NCBI RefSeq assembly: GCF_018448495.1
Contig: NZ_CP049902.1
Coordinates: 372,001-436,000 of the forward strand
Direction of reading: 5' to 3'
Length of the DNA: 64,000 bases
From: Psychrobacter sp. WY6
GTDB lineage: Bacteria; Pseudomonadota; Gammaproteobacteria; Pseudomonadales; Moraxellaceae
Within the stretch, counting starts at the first letter, position 1, and every line of letters begins with the position of its first letter. This document shows, in pieces, positions 22,980-34,325 of the stretch. The notes beneath the pieces are model-generated. The model saw nothing but the letters and a program-made list of their open reading frames with translations. It was not told where the DNA came from and did no database searches. A program made the position numbers and the translations under genes.

Positions 22980-24319
22980 ATGACCAAGCCCGTATCGATT
23001 GACGATATTCAGAATACTCCTGACACAGATTTAAGTTTAGAGATGAGCTTAGATAGCCGTCTAGATAATATTGACGATTTAAACTATGCCACCTTGACCG
23101 ATGCACTCGAGCAAACCGTGTTTGAAAACTTCGATGATGGCTTATATATCGGCATGATGTCTGGCACCAGCTTAGACGGGATGGATGCGGTTCTTTGTCA
23201 GTTTAGTAGTGATAGTAGTGCTGAAAAAGATACACAGCAACCGATGCGACTGTTAGCAACTCATAGCCAAGAGTTTCCGCCGCGTTTGCGTGAAGTATTA
23301 TTGGCTTTATGTCAGCCTAATGGTGTTCAAGAATTAATACCTGCAGAGGGTGAACCAAACAGCGAATTAGACTGGTTCGGTTGGGCAAGTAAAGAATACG
23401 CTGAATTTGCCAGCGAGGTGGTCAATAATTTATTGCAGCAATCGAATACTGATGTAGAGTCAGTGTTGGCAATCGGCTGTCACGGTCAAACGGTACGCCA
23501 TCGTCCGCAACTGGGCTTTAGCTTGCAATTGGTCGATGCCAACATCATTGCTGAGCGTACTGGCATTAGCGTCGTCAGCGATTTTCGCCGCCGTGATATG
23601 GCAGTTGGCGGTCAAGGAGCGCCTTTGGTTCCAGCTTTTCATCAAGCGTTATTTGCCACGCCTGATAGCACGCGCGTGTTATTAAATTTAGGCGGTATTG
23701 CCAATATCACAGTCTTGCCAGCAAACGATAGCCCTGTGATTGGTTATGATACGGGTCCTGCCAATTTATTGTTGGATGCGTGGACGGCATTGCATACTGA
23801 TAAAGATTATGATGCTGGCGGCACTTGGGCGCAGTCTGGACAAGTGGTTGAGCCGCTACTTAATCAGCTAATAGAACATCCATTTTTTGCGCGAACGTAT
23901 CCAAAAAGCACTGGGCGTGAAGATTTTAACTTAGCATGGCTACAGGATGAGCTGCAAAAGTTCGATCAGGCATCTGCCCATATTCGCTATTCGTCAGCGG
24001 ATGTGCAGGCGACGCTTACTGAACTGACAGCGATGAGTGCCAGTATGCAAATTAACATGTTTATTAATGCTCATGAAAATAGCTCGGTTTACGTCTGTGG
24101 TGGCGGTGCATTAAACGATTATTTGATGACTCGCTTGCAAGCGCATCTGCCCCATTGCACGGTAGAGACCACCGCAAGCTTAGGACTGAATCCAGCGTGG
24201 GTCGAAGCCGTCGCCTTTGCATGCTCGCACGGCAAACACTAATAGGTGAAACGGGTAATTTGCCAGCCGTGACTGGTGCGAGTAAAGGCGTGGTTTTGGG
24301 TCAGGTTTGTTTCGCCTGA
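22980..24319 (+). CDS. anmK: Anhydro-N-acetylmuramic acid kinase, C-terminus frameshifted
   Basis: Phosphorylates 1,6-anhydroMurNAc in peptidoglycan recycling. Signature ATP-binding segment YIGMMSGTSLDGMDAVL (about residues 56-72), then ALFATPDSTRVLLNLGGIAN, IGYDTGPANLLLDAW and VYVCGGGALNDYLMTRLQAH. As read it stops at 24242; restoring one G at about 24223 gives AVAFAWLARQTLIGETGNLP then AVTGASKGVVLGQVCFA and a stop at 24319, the normal family ending. It has an unusual acidic N-terminal extension of about 50 residues before the kinase core. It sits divergent to tyrS, as in other Moraxellaceae. Confidence 0.92.
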
Positions 24320-24414
24320 CTGGTCAAATTTTAGTTTACACACGTGCACTTATGTGTTTATAATGAATTCTGAAATACCCTCCTCTTAGGACTTGTAAGT
24401 ATAGGATATATCGC

Positions 24415-25794
24415 ATGAGCCAACACAGCAGTTCACTTACTGATCAAGCTACCAATGATGCTAGCGCAACAGCGGAGCATCAACCGCGTCAGAAACTACC
24501 GCACTATGAGCGTAGCGATGACTTGCGCGTCGTAATTACGGGTATGGGTGCGTTGACACCTTTGGGACTCGACGTCGATAGCTCATGGACTAAACTGCTC
24601 AATGGTGATAGCGGCATCGCGCCAATTACACATTTTGATGCTACTGGCTATCGCGCTCAAATTGCTGGCGTGGTCAAGGATTTCGATGCCAAGCAATATA
24701 TGAATGCCAAAGACGCGCGACGCTATGATGAATTTATTCATTATGGTATTGCCGCCTCTAGTATGGCATTACAGAACGCTGGTTTTATCGATGAAGTAAG
24801 TGCTGCTGACGCACCTGTGCAAAATGTCGATCAAGAGCGATTCGGCATTATTTTAGGCTCAGGTATTGGTGGTATCCAAACCATTGAAAACAGTCGCGAT
24901 ACGCTACGAGAAAAAGGTGCTATGAAAGTTTCGCCCTTTATCATTCCTGGCTCTATTGTGAATATGGCAGCAGGCTTAGTCGCGATTAAACATACCTTAA
25001 AAGGTCCCAACCTTGCGACATCGACGGCTTGTACCACCGCTACCCATGCAATGGGTCTCGCTGCACGTTTGATTGCTTATGGTGACGCCGATGTCATGCT
25101 AGCAGGCGGTAGTGAAAAAGGCTCAAGCCCACTTGGCATATCAGGTTTTGGTGCCATGCATGCCCTCTCAACTCGCAATGACGAACCAACCAAAGCCTCG
25201 CGTCCCTTTGACAAAGACCGTGATGGTTTTGTGCTCGGTGATGGCGCGGGTATGGTGGTACTAGAAAGCCTCGCTCATGCCAAAGCACGCGGTGCAACCA
25301 TACTCGCTGAACTGGTCGGCTTTGGGATGAGTGATGATGCCAGTCACATCACAGCACCGCCTGAAGATGGCAGCGGTGCGGCGCGAGCGATGCGTAATGC
25401 CCTAAATGATGCAGGCATTGAGCCATCGAGTGTTGGTTATGTCAACGCTCATGGCACCAGCACCCCTGCGGGTGATGTCGCTGAATCGATTGCTATTGAA
25501 ACCGTTTTTGCCCCAGTCAAAGACCGCATTTTGGTTAGCTCAACCAAATCGATGACGGGTCATTTGCTTGGTGCCGCGGGTGCTGTTGAAGCCATATTTA
25601 CCGTCCTTGCCCTACAGCATCAGCATGTGCCACCCACCATTAATTTGGACAATGTGGAAGACAACTGTAACCTCGACTATGTCGCCAACCAATCGCGCAA
25701 AGTTGAAAACCTACAGTATGCCGTATCCAATAGCTTTGGCTTTGGTGGTACCAATGGCTCGTTAGTATTTGCGCGCTGGCCCGTGAATCATTAA
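24415..25794 (+). CDS. fabF: Beta-ketoacyl-ACP synthase II
   Basis: Condensing enzyme of fatty acid elongation, 459 residues, intact. Catalytic Cys in TSTACTTATHAMGLAARLIA (about residue 204), the two His in VNAHGTSTPAGDVAES and KSMTGHLLGAAGAVEA, and the glycine-rich end VSNSFGFGGTNGSLVFARW are all present. It carries an extra hydrophilic N-terminal tail of about 35 residues before VVITGMGALTPLGLDV. It is not in a fab cluster here, so it may be a second, stand-alone FabF-type enzyme; that is inference. The upstream gap of 95 bp to anmK includes a plausible promoter region. Confidence 0.9.
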   Translation: MSQHSSSLTDQATNDASATAEHQPRQKLPHYERSDDLRVVITGMGALTPLGLDVDSSWTKLLNGDSGIAPITHFDATGYRAQIAGVVKDFDAKQYMNAKDARRYDEFIHYGIAASSMALQNAGFIDEVSAADAPVQNVDQERFGIILGSGIGGIQTIENSRDTLREKGAMKVSPFIIPGSIVNMAAGLVAIKHTLKGPNLATSTACTTATHAMGLAARLIAYGDADVMLAGGSEKGSSPLGISGFGAMHALSTRNDEPTKASRPFDKDRDGFVLGDGAGMVVLESLAHAKARGATILAELVGFGMSDDASHITAPPEDGSGAARAMRNALNDAGIEPSSVGYVNAHGTSTPAGDVAESIAIETVFAPVKDRILVSSTKSMTGHLLGAAGAVEAIFTVLALQHQHVPPTINLDNVEDNCNLDYVANQSRKVENLQYAVSNSFGFGGTNGSLVFARWPVNH

Positions 25795-25862
25795 GGTATA
25801 AAACTCACCATTTCGGTCGTTGTAACCTTGGTGTCAGATTTGCTACGTTTGTCCACTTGCAG

Positions 25863-25898
25863 CCCCTTATCGTATTTGCGTATGATAAGGGGTAATTT
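25863..25898 (+). terminator. Probable terminator after fabF
   Basis: The stem CCCCTTATC (25863-25871) / GATAAGGGG (25884-25892) is followed by TAATTTTT. The T tract is interrupted, so efficiency is uncertain. Confidence 0.6.
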
Positions 25899-25909
25899 TT
25901 GGAACATTT

Positions 25910-26739
25910 ATGGACGATACCATGTCAAGCTACTCATTTTCCCATCAGTTTTACCAGCGCTGGACGTGTGCGCCTGAGCCTATTCGCGCAGCAATTACCC
26001 AAGAGCTAAAAGACATCACCACCTTACTGCAAAACGATACCCCATTTGAAAGCTTTGTCTTTAATACTCATGATTTGGATACCCACATCGATGAGCTATA
26101 CGAAAACCATGAAGCGGAGCAAGCCATCGCTAAAGCCATTACTGACAAAAAAGCCGAAGAGCAAGCGACTGCTGAAAAACAGCAGCGAGAAGAACAACAA
26201 AAAGTAAAAGCGGCAGAGGATGCCAGATTAAAGAAAGTGCTAGATTAAAAGAGGCAGCCAAACTTCGTGAAGCAGCAGATACCGCGCAAAAAGAACAACA
26301 GAAAATTGAGCAAATAGCCGCTGATAAAACGACCGCTATAAACACCAATGATGCCAGCGATTCAGAATCGCTCAGCATTGATAACACGGTTGAGAAAAAC
26401 CAAAATGTTGAAAAATCGGCTGCGACGCAATCTAGTTCTGAGAACAAAACCATCAGTGAACATGCTAATGTCGCTCATGACAAGCATATTAATGACGACC
26501 ACAGCATAAAAGCGGTCAATGACAAAGCCAGCGCCGCCATTAAACTGGCATTGAAAGATGCGAAACTGAGTACTACACATCAAGAAATGATCCGTGAGTT
26601 GGAAATGCAAATTGATGATTATCTCAGTGAGCAAATGATGCTGATGTCTGAGAATTTAAAATCTTGGTTACGTGCTGAAGTGACTCAAAATGTAAGCGAA
26701 GATGAAGCAGGAACTGACAAAGAGTCTAAAAAAAGCTAA
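25910..26739 (+). CDS. Hypothetical coiled-coil protein, frameshifted
   Basis: About 276 residues after restoring one A at about 26230. The N-terminal 80 residues (MSSYSFSHQFYQRWTCAPEP onward) are mixed, then a long Glu/Lys/Gln/Ala-rich heptad region (EEQATAEKQQREEQQKVKAA and LKEAAKLREAADTAQKEQQK) predicts an extended coiled coil, and the end is acidic with SWLRAEVTQNVSEDEAGTDK. No enzymatic motif and no signal peptide. I do not recognise a family. The start may be at 25910 or at in-frame 25922. It lies between fabF and a terminator shared with the convergent aminopeptidase gene. Confidence 0.68.
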
Positions 26740-26800
26740 ATGCTGCGTCCTACGCATCACCCTTTAGCAATAAATCCTTAGTAACAAATTCCTAGTACTA

Positions 26801-26833
26801 AAAAACCCCCGTAAACTTTACGGGGGTTTTTTC
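26801..26833. terminator. Bidirectional rho-independent terminator
   Basis: The stem CCCCCGTA / TACGGGGG has A and T tracts of six on both sides, between the coiled-coil gene and the convergent aminopeptidase gene. Confidence 0.92.
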
Positions 26834-26863
26834 ATTTTAGCTTCGTCGATATGAGCGTTTACT

Positions 26864-28682
26864 TTAGATAGCCTTAGTCCGCTCAGTCAGCCATTCAAGT
26901 GCCGCACCTTCAACGCGGTCTTTTAGCTCTGCATAGACTTGGCTATGATAATTATTCAACCAATCAATTTCGATTTGAGTTAATAATGACGACTCAATTA
27001 AACGGGTATCAATTGGGCAATAAGTGACGGTCTCAAAATTAAGAAAATCGCCGAATTCCGTTTCTATAGGCTGGGCAACACGTTTATTAACCATCAGGTT
27101 CTCAATACGAATACCGTATTTGCCTTCACGGTATAGACCTGGCTCATTACTTGAGATCATGCCCTCTTTCATCGCACGCTCTTTCGGCATGCTGGCACTA
27201 TAAGCAATCACTTGTGGGCCTTCATGGACGTTCAAGAAATAACCAACGCCATGACCAGTACCGTGACCATAATCCATCTGTGCCTGCCATAATGGTGCAC
27301 GGCATATCGCATCGATGAGTGGTGGTGAAGCGATACCATCAGGGAAATGTGCTTTTGCTAAGGCAATATGGGCTTTGAGTACGGTGGTAAAGTCACGTTT
27401 GTGTTCGCTACTTACCTGTCCAATACCGACCACACGGGTGATATCAGTGGTGCCGTTTTGATACTGAGCGCCTGAATCAATGAGCAATAAACCACCCTCA
27501 CCTTCATTGACATCTAGGTAGCTAAATTTTTCTGGCGTTGCGCGATAATGTGGCAGCGCACCATTTTCATTAAAGCCTGCGATAGTCGGGAAACTTGGCG
27601 ATACATAATGTGGCTGCTGACTGCGCACTTCGATGAGCATACTATCAACGTCCAGCTCGCTTAAACGCTCACCGTCTGCTAAACGCTGCTCAAATGCGGC
27701 AAAAAACTCACTTAATGCCGCGCCATCTTGACGCATGGCTTCACGCACATGGTCGATATCAGCGTCAGATTTAACCGATTTTAGCAACGTACTTGGCGCC
27801 ATTTGCTCAATAAAACCTATGCCATCGCCCATTTTAGATAACGTACCTACTGCCACTTTACTTGGGTCTAATAGCAATAAGTCATCAGCAGTCAATGTGC
27901 CCAACGCATCTTGCACAGCATCATAATCAGCAAGGGTGATACCGCTGTCTTTTAAGCTTTGTGCTATCTCGCTACTGACTTTATTATTATCGATAAACAA
28001 TGTCGCGTCATGTTCGCTAATGAGCATATGTGCCAAAAACACAGGGTTATAGTCAACATCAGCGCCGCGTAAATTGGTCAACCAAGCAATATCGTCTAAG
28101 CTTGAAAGCAAGTGATGGGTTGCGCCTGCCTCAGCCATACCTGCGCGTACAGCGGCAAGTTTTTGAGGTAGCAGTCTGCGCGACAAACTGCGCATCGTGT
28201 TGATATAGACTGGCAGTAGGTAGCGCTGGACGATCGCTCCATATTTCTGTCAATACGTCACGCTCAGTGATTAAGGTAATGTCATTGGCATCAAAGGCAT
28301 TTAACAATCTATCTTGCTCAGAGATAGACAATACATTGCCGTCGACTGCCACGCTATCCCCCTCAGCCAAATGCTCGGCGAGCCAATCAATATGATTTGG
28401 CTGACCCGGTGCAAGCTTCTCTAAGCTAATACCAGTACCTTCTTGGTCAGCGGCGTGTACCCAATAGCGGCTGTCCGTCCATAATCCAGCAAAATCAGCG
28501 GTAACAACGAGCGTCCCGACTGAGCCTGTGAATCCTGATAACCATAAGCGCGCTTGCCAATATTCTGGCAGATACTCAGATAAATGCGGATCAGCAGACG
28601 GTACGATAATCGCGGTCAGATCTTGTGCTATCAACGCCTGACGTAGGCTGTCGATACGATCGTGGATGCTTTGTTTATTCAT
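26864..28682 (-). CDS. Aminopeptidase P family protein (Xaa-Pro aminopeptidase), frameshifted
   Basis: About 605 residues after correction, the long AMPP form with two N-terminal creatinase-like domains and a C-terminal M24 metallopeptidase domain. N-terminal piece: SADPHLSEYLPEYWQARLWL and GFTGSVGTLVVTADFAGLWT. Catalytic domain: LLIDSGAQYQNGTTDITRVV (two metal-binding Asp), GHGTGHGVGYFLNVHEGPQV (His) and ISSNEPGLYREGKYGIRIEN (Glu), so all M24 ligands are there. The break is in the T5 run at 28160-28164, where one extra base best explains the frame change (TATSKLAAVRAG). Cytosolic peptide turnover is the expected role. Confidence 0.92.
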
Positions 28683-28984
28683 AAAAGGTGTCCTTATTGA
28701 TTTTAAAAAATAAGATTTGGAAAAATCATATTGTGAGGCGACTATGGATAGTCGTCTTATTTGAGCGAGTAAACTGTTTTAGGCGTTTGCTATTTATCAT
28801 TCATTGAATGCTCAGCATCTAAACCTACATAAGCAGCTCAATGTCTTAAAAATTAAAATATTGTCAATGACCAGATAAATGAGGCTAGCTATTTTTAGGA
28901 GCATTACAGCAGAGCATTATTAGATGTTTGGGCGGAAAGCGTACTTTCAATAGCGTGGGGGCAATAACTTACTAAGTGTCACCA
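28683..28984. other. Intergenic region
   Basis: About 300 bases between the aminopeptidase promoter side and the POT transporter terminator. I see no coding sequence or clear repeat. Confidence 0.4.
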
Positions 28985-29013
28985 TAAAACGTGCTACCGA
29001 TCATGGTAACACG
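28985..29013 (-). terminator. Probable terminator of the POT transporter gene
   Basis: In the minus direction a 9-bp stem (29005-29013 with 28990-28998, one G-U pair) and a six-base loop are followed by TTTTATGG. Moderate strength. Confidence 0.65.
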
Positions 29014-29078
29014 TCTCGCCATCTAACATTTTTGCTGGTATTGCTATTGATCCTAAATCCGTTAACCGTGTGTCTGAA

Positions 29079-30640
29079 TTAGCTCAGCTTATCTGCACGC
29101 TCGCTTTTTTGCAGCATATTATTGATCGGTTTGGCTAATGCCAATAAGACAACGGCTGTGACCACCAAAAAGATCGTCATCATCGTAAATAAGCCCGGCA
29201 ACCCTTCGATCTTATCCGCTGATACTTGACCACCAAAGAACGCAGCAACCAAATTACCTAAAGCAAGAGAAGCAAAGAAAAGCCCCATCATCTGACCTTG
29301 CATGCCTTTTGGCGCAAGCTTAGTCATTGCAGACAGACCAACAGGACTGAGCGCCAACTCACCAAGGGTCAGCAATAATAAACTACCCACTAACCATAAA
29401 GGTGAAGCCAATCCACCATCGCTAGTCAAAATGCTTTTTGAGGCAAATATCATCAAGGCAAAGCCTGCAGCGGCAAACAACATACCAAGCGCAAACTTTA
29501 CCATACTATTTGGCTCAAGGCCTCGATTGGCAAGCTTGACCCAGACAATGCTAATGATCGGCGCTAATATTAAAATAAACAAAGGATTAAGCGATTGAAA
29601 CCAAATACTAGGCACTTCAAAGCCTAAAACATTCAGGTCTGTATAGCGGTCGGCGAACAGGTTAAAAGACGTTGGCTGCTGCTCAAAGCTTGACCAAAAT
29701 AGCGTCGAGCCGATGATTAAGATAAAACAAATTAACAAACGCAGCTTGTCAGTTTTATCCAATCGCGGTGAAATAAACATGACAGCAAAGTATAATATGA
29801 CGACTGCGGCAATGAGGTAAGTCATATACTGAGCAACCATTTCAGGGTTAAATGGCATAATACCAGTCGACACTAAGACAGTAATGGCAGCAAGTAGCGC
29901 GAGAAACCCGCCAACCCAGCGACCTACATTTTTGAAACGTCCAGTCGTTTGTTCCCATTCAGGCGTAATGTTTTTGGCACGAGCATAACGATTTAAGGTT
30001 TTTTTAGCTGAAAAACGATAAATCAATAGTGAAGCTAACATGCCAAGACCACCGACACCAAAGCCTACATGCCACATACCTTTTTCTTTAAATACGCCAA
30101 CGATAAGGGCAGCCAGTAGCGCACCAATATTGATACCCATATAAAATAGAGTAAAGCCGCTATCACGGCGTGCATCGCCTTTGGGATACAACGTTCCGAC
30201 CATCACGGAGATACAGGTTTTAAATAAGCCTGAACCGAGAACGATACACATCAAACCCACAAAAAACAGCGTCATCCCAAACATAGCCGATAGTGCGATA
30301 CACAAATGACCAAGGGCGATAAAATACTACCCCACCAGAGTGCACGCTCTTGACCGAGCCAATTATCAGCCAACCAGCCACCCGGTACTGCCGCTAAATA
30401 TAACGAACCAGCAAAAATACCATAGATAGCAGAAGCTGTAACTTCATCGAAACCAAAACCGCCACTACCGACGGTCGCTACCATAAATAATACTAATAGT
30501 GGACGGATACTATAATAAGAGAATCGCTCCCACATTTCTGTGAAAAACAATGGACGTAGCGGCTTAGGGTGCCCCATAAATCCATTATCTAGTGCTGCCA
30601 ATTCAGCAGCACTAACCTCTGACTTTGATTCTGTACTCAT
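29079..30640 (-). CDS. POT family peptide MFS transporter, frameshifted
   Basis: Proton-coupled di/tripeptide symporter of the inner membrane, about 520 residues after correction. The N-terminal signature FFTEMWERFSYYSIRPLLVL contains the ExxERxxYY-type proton-coupling motif (here E-M-W-E-R-F-S-Y-Y). VPGGWLADNWLGQERAL and SGFTLFYMGINIGALLAALI match PTR2 signatures. A lost A at about 30320 splits it (GSIL then ALGHLCIALSAMFG). About 12-14 helices are expected. The gene stands alone with its own terminator. Confidence 0.92.
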
Positions 30641-30782
30641 AACTTTATTCCTTTAAAGACCACTGTATTAACGACCAAATATATAATTATCCCGACAAGC
30701 GGTCATATAGGCGCATCATTGTTTCACTTGGATATAATCAAGTAAAGAAATAATTGGTCAATAATTACACAAATACCCACAA

Positions 30783-30823
30783 AAAAGCCCGCTATCATTG
30801 GCTGAAAGCGGACTTTTATTTTT
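30783..30823 (-). terminator. Terminator downstream of the 30984-31421 gene
   Basis: The stem AAAAGTCCGCT / AGCGGGCTTTT (minus direction, one G-U pair; arms 30807-30817 and 30783-30793) is followed by T6. Confidence 0.82.
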
Positions 30824-30873
30824 AGCATCAATGTCAGTGATGACGACGCTGTTGTGCTTATGGTATTACAATA

Positions 30874-30936
30874 ATACTTAGGTTTTAAGCAAAAACACTT
30901 AGGCTTTAAGCAAAAATACTTGGACTTTAAGCGAAG
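30874..30936. repeat. Three tandem copies of a 21-bp unit
   Basis: Unit ATACTTAGGTTTTAAGCAAA(A) at 30874-30894, a second copy with two changes at 30895-30915, and a third, more diverged copy at 30916-30936. Non-coding, just beyond the end of a small hypothetical gene. No spacers, so not CRISPR. Confidence 0.85.
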
Positions 30937-30983
30937 CGGTTTGTCGATCCGTACTTTAAAAAAGTAGCATCGACTTACGTATA

Positions 30984-31421
30984 TTACTGTGCGGCTACCG
31001 CTTCATCAGTGGTATCACCCGCTTCCAAATCACCGTCTGCTTGCTCAGCCGTTAGATCAGCATCTGCAACCGCAGTTTGACTGACTGTACCAGAAGCAGT
31101 TGCAGTACCAGCTTCTGCAGTAACCACAGCGCTATCAGTATCGGTCGCTGGGGTAACGCTTGCGTCTGCAGCAGTATCAGTCGCTGTAGCATCCGCGGCT
31201 ACAGGTGCTGTTTCAGCTGGCGCAGTGTCTTCAGCAGCAATCGCTTCTGCTTCATCAGCCGCCGCTGAGGTTTCGGTTGTCTCAGCAGTAATGTGCTCGC
31301 CTGCTGGACGCAAAAATCCAGAAATACCAATAAGTAAGACGATACCTAAAAATAAGGCAACACCGCCTAAAGCAAATAAGAACTCTTTCTTAGGGTTGTT
31401 TTCGACAATATGTTCTGACAT
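30984..31421 (-). CDS. Single-pass membrane protein with Ala/Thr/Glu-rich tail
   Basis: A 145-residue intact frame. The start MSEHIVENNPKKEFLFALGG leads into one transmembrane helix (about residues 14-36, ALFLGIVLLIGISGF), then a 105-residue low-complexity tail of Ala, Thr, Glu, Asp and Val without hydrophobic segments (for example ETAPVAADATATDTAADASV). The tail is acidic, probably disordered and exposed to the periplasm. No family recognised. Strong composition bias could also mean a poorly conserved linker protein. Own terminator downstream; a 21-bp tandem repeat lies in between. Confidence 0.7.
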   Translation of the reverse strand: MSEHIVENNPKKEFLFALGGVALFLGIVLLIGISGFLRPAGEHITAETTETSAAADEAEAIAAEDTAPAETAPVAADATATDTAADASVTPATDTDSAVVTAEAGTATASGTVSQTAVADADLTAEQADGDLEAGDTTDEAVAAQ

Positions 31422-31601
31422 ACCTTATCCACCTTGCACAAAATATTTAAAATATTGGTCTATTATATCGCAATTCGTACCGATTTGTTAAAACCCTTAA
31501 GTATTTAAAGGATTTATTATCAACAAACTTTGCCACTCGCTTTTGTGGTTAATTCTCATAACTCATTCGAGCGATTCATTATCACTGGTAATAATAGCCA
31601 A

Positions 31602-33183
31602 TTATTTTAGCGACTTACCCAAACGCGGTTGCGGCATCCCACGCTTACCAAAGTAGCTCAAGACAAGTAACAGCGTAATGATAAAGAGAATCGGATAATT
31701 ACCGAAGCTCATAAAAGGTGTATACCAACCCGCGCCTGAATATCACCGCGCAATACTGTGCGCTCAAACTGCGGTGCACGCTCGACGATACGACCTTTAT
31801 GATCGATGATAGCGGTCACGCCCGTATTGGTTGCGCGCATAAACCAACGCCCATTCTCTAGCGCGCGCATCTGCACCATTTGCAGATGTTGCAATGGACC
31901 TGCCGACGTACCAAACCAAGCATCGTTTGAGATGGTCAATAAGAAGTCCGTGCCAATCGCGTTTTTACGGGTGGTATCAGGGTAAGCCACTTCATAACAT
32001 ACTGCTGAGCCCAAATTATGACCACGTACACGCAGCGGTGATTGGTTGTCACTACCACGACTATAGCTCATGATTTCTTGACTACCAGCAAGATTTGGCA
32101 AGATATCTAACATGCCTTCGAAGGGAATATATTCACCAAATGGTACCAGACGCTGCTTTTTATACATCCCCTCAGCGTCACTACCTAGCGCAACCACGCT
32201 ATTATAAAATGGCGGATATTTATCCGTTTTTGGGTCAAAGTTTTCTAAATCTCGATAAGGAATACCTGTTACCCATGTGGTATCTGTTTCTTGGCCATTT
32301 TAACCATTTCACTGATAAAGCCAATCGCTTCATCTTGAAACATAGGAATCGAGGATTCTGGCCATAAGACGATATCGCGATCCCACTCAGTACTTGTCAG
32401 AGTTGCATAAATTTTCAGGGTTTCTATTTGATATTCGGTGAGCCATTTTAAATCTTGTGGAATATTACCTTGGATTAAGGACACGGACAAATCAGGTGTG
32501 CCTTTTGGTTTCGTCCATTGCGGATTAATCAACCATAACGCGCTGCTAATGACCAACAATGCTATCGACGGAATCATATAGCCGCCACGGCGACGCAATA
32601 GCTCAACCAAACTGGCTGCCAATAATACCGCCACAAAAGACACTGCAAAGACGCCAGCAACTGGTGCTAATGACGATAACCAATACTGCTCCGTAAAGGC
32701 ATAACCGACAAACAACCACGGGAATCCAGTGAACAGCCACGTTTTCAGCCACTCTTGGAGTATCCATAGCGCCGCAAACGACAATGGCTGACGACCGACC
32801 ATACGGTTGAAAACCAACGCCAAAAAGCCATGGAATAACCCCATGCCTAACCCCATCAGCGCAATCATAATCAGCGCAAGCCACGCTGGCGTATCGCCAT
32901 AAACATGAATAGAGGTGTATAACCAAAATGCACCAACGCACCAAAGTCCCGTACCATAAGCCTGACCGATAAGAAAAGCACGTTTACCGCTCATATCAGG
33001 CATCAATAATGCATATAAAATAGCAGGCGAAACCAATGCTAGTGGCCAAATGCCATAAGGCGCCAGTGCAAATATAAACACCGCACCTGCCAACAACGCA
33101 ATCAATACCGTCAGCGCTATAGGCAAACCCTTTGGCTTATCAGGGTTCAGGCGTTTTTGTAAATCAACAGTAGACAGGCGCAT
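31602..33183 (-). CDS. lnt: Apolipoprotein N-acyltransferase, two frameshifts
   Basis: Inner-membrane enzyme that N-acylates the Cys of apolipoproteins, the last step of lipoprotein maturation; about 527 residues after correction. The N-terminal helices are followed by a nitrilase-like domain with catalytic Glu in DIVLWPESSIPMFQ, Lys in MYKKQRLVPFGEYIPFEG and Cys in LGSAVCYEVAYPD, so the E-K-C triad is complete. Frames break at about 32287 (A lost; KMAKK then TDTTWVTGIPYRD) and 31732 (then GWYTPFMSFGNYPILFI). It follows the HlyC/CorC gene on the same strand, a common pair, though a terminator lies between. Confidence 0.93.
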
Positions 33184-33360
33184 AGCAGTTATCCAAAACC
33201 ATATTTTTCAAAATTTTAAGCGTCAACATTCAGATGAAAACCAAGCTGAAGCAGACCGTATTGTGTTTTGTACAGTATCTAAAAGTTAAACCCGCCCATG
33301 ATACCAGTCTCAACCCATTAATAGGTAACATTGCGTAGCAAATACCCAATAGCAAACACA

Positions 33361-33388
33361 AAAAAACACGACCGCAATCGTGTTTTTT
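33361..33388 (-). terminator. Terminator between the HlyC/CorC gene and lnt
   Basis: The stem AAAAAACACGA / TCGTGTTTTTT (33361-33371 with 33378-33388) has a six-base loop and T tracts. It implies that lnt may have its own promoter or depends on read-through. Confidence 0.82.
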
Positions 33389-33426
33389 TGAGTATATCAA
33401 ACAATGTTTAGGTCGCTATCGACACA

Positions 33427-34325
33427 TCAATGACTGCCTATCAATATTTGCTGATCAGGATTGATTTTGGTGAGCTCAAGATTTTGGATAAAACGCCCTT
33501 CAACATCAGTAATAGTGATTTTCCAATCATCTATCACCACGCTTTCACCTTCCAAATCACCCACATAACCAAGCGCCTGCATGACTAGACCACCCATGGT
33601 ATCGACATCCGTATCATCAAAATGACTGCCAAGCTCATCATTACAGTCTTCAATCACGGTAGACGCTTGCACACGCCACGTATTTGGTTTTTCAGGATCA
33701 GCGACGATGTTATTGATATCACTGTCTTCATCGAAGTCATCATGCTCATCGACGATGTCACCCACAATCTCTTCAAGCAAGTCTTCCATGGTAACGACAC
33801 CGCCAAAGTTGCCGAATTCATCGACGACAATCGCCATATGTACTTGGGTACGCTGCAATGAGCGTAACAAGGTATCAGAACGTGCCGTCTCACTAATATA
33901 TAGCGGCTGACGTACCAAATCTCTCAAACGTTTGCTATCGATTTTATCTTCTTGATCGCGCACCATATGCACAAGAATAGGAATCAAATCTTTTGCCAAT
34001 AAAATGCCAATGACGGCATCATCATCTTGACTGTCAAAGACAGGATAGCGCGAATGGGTGGTCTCAAGGATGATATCCATCACCTCAGCGAGACTGGTGC
34101 TTCGTGTAGCCCAACCACTTGCGGACGCGGAGTCATGATTTCGCGCACTTGTGTCGCAGGCAGATCCAGCACGCCTTCTAACATATCGACGGTATCAGGC
34201 TCTAAGAACTGGCGCGAGTCTTGTACCAGACGAATCAATTCGTCACGGGTTTCGGGGGCGGTCGATAGCCAGCGTTTTAAGCCGCGCATCGACCAACTAC
34301 TCGGGCTGGGAGTGTCGTCAGACAT
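33427..34325 (-). CDS. HlyC/CorC family transporter-associated protein (CBS domains), frameshifted
   Basis: About 299 residues after correction, the soluble CorC type: N-terminal linker [20 protein letters not shown], two CBS domains (first around RYPVFDSQDDDAVIGILLAK, second around VHMAIVVDEFGNFGGVVTME) and a C-terminal CorC/HlyC domain (VDTMGGLVMQALGYVGDLEG). One A is lost at about 34097 (HEATSLAEVMDI). Family members are linked to Mg2+/Co2+ tolerance and membrane quality control. It lacks the DUF21 membrane part, so it is a peripheral protein like E. coli YbeX. lnt follows. Confidence 0.9.

Noticed and set aside
25910..26739. TolA-like protein
   Set aside because: The Ala/Lys/Glu-rich coiled coil is similar in composition, but there is no N-terminal membrane helix and no TolA C-terminal domain.
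30874..30936. CRISPR array
   Set aside because: Repeats are head to tail without spacers and there are no cas genes in the window.
31077..31491. Plus-strand Ser/Cys-rich reading frames opposite the low-complexity protein gene
   Set aside because: Composition is just the complement of GCN/ACN codon repeats; no ribosome site.
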